Positions 9,549-15,308 of a DNA stretch of 15,308 nucleotides are shown here, in pieces. The stretch comes from Funneliformis mosseae (lineage: Eukaryota; Glomeromycota; Glomeromycetes; Glomerales; Glomeraceae): the NCBI GenBank assembly GCA_910592005.1, contig CAJVPP010002322.1:1-15308 (forward strand), given 5' to 3'. A program made the translations under genes and the position numbers. Numbering within the stretch: position 1 is the stretch's first letter; each line of letters begins with the position of its first letter. The notes below the pieces were generated by a model. It was not told where the DNA came from, did no database searches, and worked only from the letters and a program-made list of their open reading frames with translations.

Positions 9549-10401
9549 TCAGAAAATAATTGGCTACTAATTATCTAGACATATGATTTTGCCAATATCA
9601 TTATAATTTCAGTTGTAAAGGGTCACTTGACACTGATCTCAGAGGGAGCGGTATCATATGATATTTAAAACAATATATGTGTAGTTACTGCAGAGAAATA
9701 TAATAATAACATATTATTGAGTACTGCACATGATATATACCAGAATAATTTTTTATTGATCGAACGGCATTTCATAAGATCTTATCTCCATTAATACAAA
9801 ATAGTATATATTAACTATATTATAAAAATAGCACATATGGATCTAAAAATAGGAGCACTGCGAAAATATATAAATTTTCGAGAATATCTCTGGCAAGATT
9901 TTTTTTATTCACTGTAGATGTTAGGGAGCAGTACTCATGGAATTTACCAGACGTCTTCCAGACATATTTGATCGAGAAAAAAAATAGATTATTTGATCAT
10001 TCTCTAGGTCTAATGCATTTAGGATGAAAGAACATAATACACTCTTGGATACGTTAGCCGATCCTGTGAAAGGTTGGGATCTTGATAATTATTTAATGGA
10101 TAATTCCTGGCAGATTATGCCTGTGATGCAATTACTTATACCTGTAGATATAGGAGATTGAAACTTTTGGATGCTAAACAAACAAACTCCTTAATTTAGA
10201 TGATCTCACTTGTAAAGTAAAGTCAGAGACTCATGGTTATGCCATAAAAAAGTCAATGATCGTGATGATCTGGAAAATGTTAGGTCATTGTAATATATGA
10301 AATTTGATAAAATTACTAATCCCCTTTATGGCTCTTTTTAACTCATTGCTGGTTTTTTTTATCAAGAAACAGGTCATAAGAAATAACCAGTTTGTGTATA
10401 G
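9549..10401 (+). pseudogene. Possible decayed gene, unidentified
   Basis: No family is recognised. The first part (9549-9990, one frame) reads through about five stops and includes SVVKGHLTLISEGAVSYDI, NNICVVTAEKYNNNILL, IERHFIRSYLH and KIAHMDLKIGALRKYINF. The second part (9997-10161, shifted frame) is 54 open codons including TLADPVKGWDLDNYLMDNSW. Later fragments in other frames include DYACDAITYTCRYRRLKLL, DDLTCKVKSETHGYAIKK and NDRDDLENVRSL. The stop density is about half of the chance level, and W, C, D, G and H are well represented. It lies between two better supported genes on the same strand. It could be one gene with several frameshifts or a chance composite, and I favour a decayed gene. 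Confidence 0.45.
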
Positions 10402-10706
10402 CTCAAATAAAAATAAGTGACAAAAAACATATTATGTGTATTAAATCTGCAAATCAGAGATCAGCGTAAGAGTTAGTACAACATAAATAGTAGTTATTTT
10501 CTGCTTTACTTTTATTGAAATTGTTTCTATATTAAATATGCTTCTGCGATAAGAACTAGCGTAAACAAATCTCAAAAAGGCAATTAGGAAGATTAGCCTA
10601 TTAATCTCTATTAATGCGTATATCAAGGAACTTATATCTTAGAAAGTCAAAATCTCCGCAATCTCCAAGATTGTTGTGTACTTACCATTGAGTTGTGTAA
10701 TCTATT

Positions 10707-10716
10707 TATATAAAAA
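10707..10716 (+). promoter_or_regulatory. TATA-like box upstream of the SAM/nuclease gene
   Basis: TATATAAAAA lies 121 bp before the ATG at 10837. It is followed about 40 bp later by a pyrimidine-rich stretch (TTATTCTCTTCCCTTG, about 10756-10771) that could hold the transcription start. The assignment rests on position and sequence only. Confidence 0.4.
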
Positions 10717-11194
10717 GCCACTAATCCACCTAAAAATAAAAGAAAAAATTTTTTATTCTCTTCCCTTGCATTATTTTGTTTCATTAAATGTATCGCATAA
10801 ACAAGAATTTTTTTACGCCTTATACTGATATAAAAAATGTCTTTGCTTTCCACACCTGTTTTTACATCCTTCACTTTGACTGAAGAAAGGTCAACTCGTA
10901 CGATGGTGAACGTTGTGAAGGATCTAGATACAGAGAAGCTTATTGACTATTTACAGAAGCGAGATCTAAAACTTATTGAAGCAGACTTCAAAATATTTTA
11001 CAATGAAAAATTTCTGGCCATGACTTTCTCAAGACTACGAAAGAAAAGTTTCGCAGTTATAGTTTAAAAGGTGAACTGGCAGTTAGACTTGCGAAGTTTC
11101 TTATCATACAAAACGCTAAAAGAATTAAAAGATGTACTTCGCAAATATAAAGTTAACGGTGAAGATATAACAAGCATCAAGTAATTCAATCCAG

Positions 11195-11293
11195 GTATGT
11201 GGTATTTTTTTCTTGGCATTATTTGGGTGAATCAAGTTCGTTAAAATTTCTTGGCAAAGTGATTGAAGATGGGCTAACATTTTTTCGTAATAG
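11195..11293 (+). other. Intron 1 of the SAM/nuclease gene
   Basis: This 99-bp phase-1 intron has donor GTATGT, branch site CTAAC at 11274-11278 and acceptor AATAG. Splicing joins CCAG to TTTCTG and restores the frame as P-V-S-E-K. Read through unspliced, the segment interrupts an otherwise continuous protein. Confidence 0.8.
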
Positions 11294-11712
11294 TTTCTGA
11301 GAAAATAAATGATAACGATAAAGCCCTTGAATAGTGCATGAACAAAATAATACTATGTTTAACAAATGTAAAATCAATAATAGAGGCTAATGAAGCAATG
11401 CATTGCGAATTTATTTCATCTGTATTATACGCTTCAATATCAATTGCGAGAAGAATGACTAATAAAGAAATCCATATAGAATTACAAAGGGATATTTCAG
11501 GTAAAAAAGCATCTGGAAGAGTTGATTACGCTATAACTGGGATGAAGGATCTTTTGTGTATCACTGAGGGAAAATCACAAATGTTAAGATTGGTTACCTT
11601 CAAAATATAAAACAACTCGAGAGTTCTTTCTACATGAACAAGAAGAAGCGAATTGCGGACGAAGCATTTAAGGCTGAGGATTACGACTATCTATATGGGA
11701 TTGTGTCAACTG

Positions 11713-11807
11713 GTATGAGAAAAATTTTCTATTATGAAGCAGATTCATAAGGCAACTCTTATCATGATCTTCGTTCTGGCTTTGCTAATTATTTGATTTA
11801 TTTTTAG
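11713..11807 (+). other. Intron 2 of the SAM/nuclease gene
   Basis: This 95-bp phase-1 intron has donor GTATGAG, a CTAAT branch-like site at about 11785-11789, a T-rich tract and acceptor TTTTTAG. Splicing joins STG to ADWHFIMF in frame, and exon 3 then runs open to its TAA. Confidence 0.8.
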
Positions 11808-12085
11808 GCGCGGATTGGCATTTTATCATGTTCACTTCTGAAGGAATTTTTTGCATTAGTAATAGCGAATATCAAATAAATCTTACGAAAAAAGCGCTCA
11901 AAGGAAATCAGGAAAGTCTGAGGGAAGATATAAAACAGGTAATCAGTATAGTTATAGGGTTATTGAAAGATAGGGTGTTAGCGTGTGATGAACCTGAAAA
12001 TAAGAAGCGATGCGTATAAGAAAAAATTACTAAAAAATAGTGAGTAGATAGCATCCGTTTCACATGTATTTTTTTATATTGTATC

Positions 12086-12091
12086 AATAAA
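12086..12091 (+). other. AATAAA, candidate polyadenylation signal
   Basis: The hexamer lies 67 bases after the stop codon of the SAM/nuclease gene and about 100 bases before the next start codon, the usual place for a cleavage and polyadenylation signal. Confidence 0.4.
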
Positions 12092-12188
12092 ACAATCAGG
12101 TCTAAATGGTCTTTTTACGATAATTAATTTTTGTATAATGATAATTTTTTAAATTCACTTTTGAACTTATCTATATTTTATTTAAAAA

Positions 12189-13814
12189 ATGGCAAACACT
12201 CAGTCTAAGATTGATTCTTTGAAAGTACTAAATTCGAAGCTCTTAGTCAAGATTACTAATCTTAGAAAGGAGAACGCTGAAATTCCTGAACTTAGAAAGA
12301 AATATGCTGAGATCGAGGCTGAAAATTTGAAGTTAAGACAGGTTATAGAAGAGAGCATTGAGCTTAAAATCAGATTTGAAGAGTTGGAGAGAAAAAATAA
12401 AACGGATACTGCTAAGCTCACTGCTGAGAATACTGAGCTTAAAGATAGAATCATGAAATTGAAACAGAGGCAAACTCAGGTCATTACTAATGAACTGAGA
12501 GCATCTTCTACAAAAGATATTCCGCAACCTATCAGTGGGAATGCTAGTTTACACTATGCTATCGCATCTGAAGAAACTATTATTCCTGACCACTCACCTG
12601 AAATAGAATATATCCAGACAAAATCTGAAGAATCAGAGATTCAATGCTCTCTTTACTGGAAGATGATAAATCTAAACAAATGCCAGAAGACGTATCTGAT
12701 ATATCTGATATCACTTTAAATTCTGGCGTATGTCAGAAGTCGAAGACCTGTAAATTATTGGAAGACAAGATAATGGATGAAACCTTGGATGAGACACATA
12801 AGTAAAGAGTTGGTGATTCGATCAGGCAAAGAAAGCATGAGGAGAAGCTTCAGTATGGATAACCTAACCAGGAGGCACTCTCAATTTTCCAGAATACTGC
12901 ATCTACTTCCTATGAGCAGAAAAACGAACAGGGCTTGATTCGAGAAATGATTTCATTTAAGGAAGAAAAGTATATGACTGAAATTTTAGCGAACTTGGTT
13001 CGCCCAAATAATGAGACTTCAATAACTCCATCTATTCTAGCCATGTCCCACTTATCACCAGATAATGAAGATATTATTAGTCTATATAAAAATATATATA
13101 ATGCAAAAATAAGTGCAATCAAAGCCAATAGAGAAGAAACATTACGTTAGTGTTTCTATGCTAGAGAATTCAAAAGTATGTATAGAGATTTTATGATCAG
13201 TAATAAAGTTGGGGAAAAGAAGGTGAAAGGTCAGGTATATAACTTTATTGTCAAACAGCTACCAGATACCAAACGCAAAACTTTATGTAAGTAGATACAG
13301 AAAGCTTTAAGGATTGACAATTTATTCGAAAGAATAGGAATAGACAAGATTCAATACATCAAAACATATAGTGCAGATACAATTTCAAAATTTACTAATA
13401 CTCAAATTCAAACGATTATAGATCACTTCGCCAAGAAGCCTGATATAGAATTCACTGATAATTCTTCTGATGTTGATGAAATAAGTGAAGGTTTATATTA
13501 TAAAAATGCTATTATATTTAAATCTTTACCAGAGGTTGAGATATGTGAGGAGACGCTTGAAGAGCACTTATAGGATCTGAAAAATCTTTACTGGATGTAA
13601 ATAATGATCAAGATTCTGGCTATAAATGTAATTTTAAAGATGTCTACGATAACAACGAAGATGATTCACAGAGTGAGGATGTTGCTAATGCATTTAGGGT
13701 GATAATGAGTTCTATGGTTTTTCTGATGATGATGATAAAGGATATTATTATGATTTAAATACCAGTAAAACTTATACAAAATCAGATCGTCGTTATTCAA
13801 TCAGTGCATATTAA
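12189..13814 (+). pseudogene. Coiled-coil protein with shared C-terminal module and acidic tail, lightly damaged
   Basis: The start MANTQSKIDSLKVLNSKLLV opens a coiled coil of about 100 residues with heptad-like L/E/K pattern (NAEIPELRKKYAEIEAENLK). The frame loses one base near 12640 and continues as LLEDDKSKQMPEDVSDISDI, then DETLDETHK-RVGDSIRQRKH (TAA 12803 between), then QKNEQGLIREMISFKEEKYM. The C-terminal module (about 13076-13430) includes EKKVKGQVYNFIVKQLP and LFERIGIDKIQYIKTYSADT. It shifts again near 13571 and 13697 into an acidic tail (SDDDDKGYYYDL) ending RRYSISAY before TAA 13812-13814. Internal stops are TAA 12803, TAA 12860, TAG 13148, TAG 13292 and TAG 13571. Allowing three one-base losses gives 1,629 bases, divisible by three (about 542 residues). 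From memory it matches a large Rhizophagus family of unknown function. AATAAA follows at 13818. Confidence 0.75.
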
Positions 13815-13835
13815 TAGAATAAAATCTCATTTAGA

Positions 13836-13927
13836 AAATAGCTGAAAAGCTAGCACATCCATGTTAAAGATGATCTGCATCCGAGATTTTTATATTAGCC
13901 TTGCTAGCTTCGCTATTTATTTTCAGC
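13836..13927. repeat. Interrupted inverted repeat behind the coiled-coil gene
   Basis: AAATAGC (13836-13842) and AAGCTAGCA (13847-13855) pair with TGCTAGCTT (13902-13910) and GCTATTT (13912-13918). This makes a 16-bp stem with an asymmetric internal loop and a ~46-base loop. An alternative pairing joins GCTGAAAA (13841-13848) with TTTTCAGC (13920-13927). It starts 22 bases after the stop codon, so it would sit in the 3' UTR or just beyond. Confidence 0.55.
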
Positions 13928-14553
13928 ACATGTCTTCATGTAACCTAATCTTTACCTCAGAAATACATTTTAATGTTAAATATTTTTTTGTTGATGATGA
14001 ACTTCACTAAGAATAAACATTTTGAACATAGTGCTCATAAAAATACCAACCTTATTTTTAAACTTCGTGAGTCAATGTGATTATCAGTAAAGTAATTCAT
14101 GATTTATCAGCATTATATAATCTCTTGCTAATTAAACTGAATTAATATTCATTCTTTGTCTGCTAAATGATTTGTATAATTGTCAGAGAATACATTTCTA
14201 ATTCTAGAAATAAACTATAGACACTATTAATAATCAAAGAAATGATAATACCTTAAATATATGATTACGTTTTCTATCAAGTTAAAAAAATCATTCTCGC
14301 ATCTTCTCCACTTTACGTGAAATAAATAATGATCCAATGTCCCTTTGATGATCTTTATGTACAGGATAGCATTAAATTTTTTTATTGTAAATAATGGTTA
14401 GTAATCAATGTAAAAATAAATTATCTGTAAAAATTATCCCAAGAGTAAAAAAATAACTTATGCTAAGACTCGCATTAAATAGCCTAGGATCCTGATCAGG
14501 TTTATAAATTTTAACCATGTAATGTATTATTATCTGATTTGACTGATAAAGGC
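13928..14553. other. AT-rich intergenic stretch
   Basis: There is no supportable gene. A minus-strand frame around 14250-14020 has protein-like fragments but a near-chance stop density. No tRNA, long repeat or clear regulatory site is seen before the hairpin array. Confidence 0.5.
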
Positions 14554-14892
14554 TGTGATTACTAAGAAATAACTTGGATATTTATTGATTCGTAGCTTCA
14601 TTGCCAGAAATCGGCTGAAACGAAACTATGGCTTCTCCTAAGTATCCAAAGACACAAGGGAAGTTCTCACCGCTAAAGACCGGCTGATATGAGAAACTTC
14701 AGCGAAATCAATAAATCAACTGTCACTGTCAGAGACTGGCCGACGTGAACAGTTGTTAATCACAAGTAACTCATAACTTTATTGCCAAAGACTGGCTGAT
14801 ATAAAGCTATAGCTTCTCTTAAGTATCCAAAGACACAAGGGAAGTTCTCATCGCCAGAGATCAGCTGACATAAGAAACTTCAGCATAGTTAC
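14554..14892. repeat. Array of five hairpin modules with conserved loop, 181-bp super-repeat
   Basis: Five copies of a core close to GCCARAGAYYGGCTGAYRT start near 14603, 14672, 14728, 14784 and 14853. Each is flanked by arms that pair with each other. Module 2: GAAGTTCTCA (14660-14669) with TGAGAAACTTC (14690-14700). Module 3: CAACTGTCAC (14717-14726) with GTGAACAGTTG (14745-14755). In both, all ten pairs are Watson-Crick with one bulged A after the four inner pairs. Modules 1 and 4 (arms 14592-14601/14620-14629 and 14773-14782/14801-14810) and module 5 (14841-14850/14871-14881) have one or two mismatches. Within the loop, GCY pairs with GGC in most copies. ATTTATTGATT (14580-14590) pairs with AATCAATAAAT (14706-14716) around modules 1-2, and GTAACT (14766-14771) with AGTTAC (14887-14892) around modules 4-5. 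Modules 1-2 recur as 4-5 at a 181-bp offset. It is GC-richer than its surroundings. Confidence 0.85.
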
Positions 14893-15059
14893 ATTACCCA
14901 AAAGTACAAACAATGAGGCAAATCGTTTTTTACCCTAACACCATTACTGATCATGTGATATAGAATTGCGACTTAATAAATTTGATTGATCATATTATAG
15001 GCGTTTTTGATAAAAATAAAAAAAATGACTGCAACGCAGAGACAATGATTTTTTATGGT
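14893..15059. other. AT-rich spacer with an ATCATGTGAT near-palindrome
   Basis: No gene is seen. ATCATGTGAT (14950-14959) is a one-base variant of the ATCACGTGAT palindrome found at 5461-5470, and a similar word occurs at 9540-9549. Confidence 0.4.
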
Positions 15060-15180
15060 AATATAAAGTAAATTTTGTGTGCGATGTAAATCAATTTTGT
15101 GTTGTATTGTGATCTAATTTTTATTGATTTTGTGTGATTTTGTAACATTTTTTATAATATTTTGTGATATTATGTGAAAA
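15060..15180 (+). repeat. Low-complexity TTTTGTGTGA tract
   Basis: The segment is made of degenerate copies of ATTTTGTGTGAT, such as AATTTTGTGTGCGATG, ATTTTGTGTTG and GATTTTGTGTGATTTTGT. It has strong strand asymmetry, with almost no C. It grades into an A/T-only region to the right. Confidence 0.65.
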
Positions 15181-15308
15181 TTTTTTATTACAATTTTATT
15201 TACAATTAATAAAAAAAAATTAAATTTAATTATCCCGATTAAAATACAACATATTTAGTTGTTTAAGTGATTCTTTTGATAAGTTTTGACGATCATTATT
15301 TAGGAGAG
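15181..15308. other. AT-rich window end
   Basis: No feature is seen. The sequence is nearly pure A/T to 15230 and then mixed to the edge of the window. Confidence 0.5.

Larger units (their letters stand above)
10837..12019 (+). pseudogene. SAM-like domain plus PD-(D/E)XK-like nuclease protein, three exons, lightly damaged
   Basis: Exons are 10837-11194, 11294-11712 and 11808-12019, about 330 residues in all. Exon 1 encodes a SAM-like fold: DLDTEKLIDYLQKRDLKLIE, ADFKIFYNEK, then KTTKEKFRSYSLKGELAVRL. It continues with KTLKELKDVLRKYKVNGEDI. Exon 2 has EANEAMHCEFISSVLYASIS and RDISGKKASGRVDYAI followed by LLCITEGK, whose D and E-x-K fit a PD-(D/E)XK nuclease core (inference). It then reads IGYLQNIKQLESSF and DEAFKAEDYDYLYGIVSTG. 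Exon 3 gives ADWHFIMFTSEGIFC and ends at TAA 12017-12019. Lesions are one-base frame losses near 11018 and 11588, a frame change near 11098, TAA 11182 and TAG 11332. Exon lengths and phases agree once one base is allowed in exon 2. From memory this belongs to a large Rhizophagus family. It may be a near-intact copy if the frame losses are assembly errors. Confidence 0.8.

Noticed and set aside
10441..10874. Two minus-strand open frames (61 and 75 codons)
   Set aside because: They cover the probable promoter and first codons of the plus-strand SAM/nuclease gene and show no motif or family resemblance.
12200..12527. Minus-strand open frames over the coiled coil
   Set aside because: Lys/Glu-rich coiled coils read as Ser/Phe/Leu-rich on the opposite strand. 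These are shadows of that coding sequence.
12910..13128. Minus-strand 72-codon open frame
   Set aside because: It is antisense to the coiled-coil gene, whose frame there is continuous with both neighbouring segments.
2763..13814. A reassigned genetic code (TAA/TAG as Gln, TGA as Trp or Arg)
   Set aside because: All three stop codons would need to be sense, frameshifts also occur, and the same triplets terminate the natural protein ends at 9378, 12017 and 13812. Decay explains the data better.
14603..14700. Hammerhead ribozyme (CTGATATGAGAAAC resembles CUGAUGA...GAAAC)
   Set aside because: The matching bases in module 2 form part of the outer stem, there is no stem II, and the other modules lack the core.

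Overview
The window is very A+T-rich (roughly 70% by eye) and holds no intact bacterial-style operon. It reads as a nuclear, repeat- and pseudogene-dense segment of a eukaryote. Two short spliceosomal introns with GT...AG ends and a CTAAY branch site are visible. Several decayed proteins also look like large multi-copy families I associate, from memory and without a search, with arbuscular mycorrhizal fungi (Glomeromycotina, Rhizophagus-like). The species assignment is therefore an inference.

Left part (1-5500): a degenerate ACTCA/TTGAG pentamer tract; a decayed minus-strand coding frame (206-568); a 613-bp internally deleted Tc1/mariner relic (721-1333) with ~155-bp terminal inverted repeats; a weakly supported minus-strand decayed frame (1411-2450); and a large element (about 2421-5479). 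That element carries a minus-strand ~770-codon transposase-like pseudogene with 11 in-frame stops and one frameshift. It is flanked by two 12-bp CACGTG palindromes, a 9-bp direct repeat and short tandem repeats.

Middle part (5500-10700): AT-rich sequence with eroded coding relics. The best supported is a ~2.1-kb plus-strand pseudogene (7282-9380). It has a Cys-rich N-terminal part, a RING-like zinc finger and a C-terminal helical module. Weaker relics lie at 5945-6500 (-) and 9549-10401 (+).

Right part (10700-15308): a three-exon gene (10837-12019) encoding a SAM-like domain plus a PD-(D/E)XK-like nuclease motif, with two phase-1 introns and few lesions. It is followed by a coiled-coil gene (12189-13814) whose C-terminal module is homologous to that of the RING-like pseudogene. 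After these comes a GC-richer array of five hairpin modules (14554-14892) with a conserved loop and covarying stems, which is the most unusual structure in the window. The window ends in a TTTTGTGTGA-type low-complexity tract.

Two themes link the genes. Nearly every nonsense codon can be explained by a C:G to T:A transition. Nearly every frameshift in the recognisable genes is repaired by adding one base in a short homopolymer run. The first suggests methylation- or RIP-like decay. The second is either a deletion bias or residual long-read assembly error. The three plus-strand genes between 7282 and 13814 look like members of expanded lineage-specific families lying side by side, not parts of one pathway.
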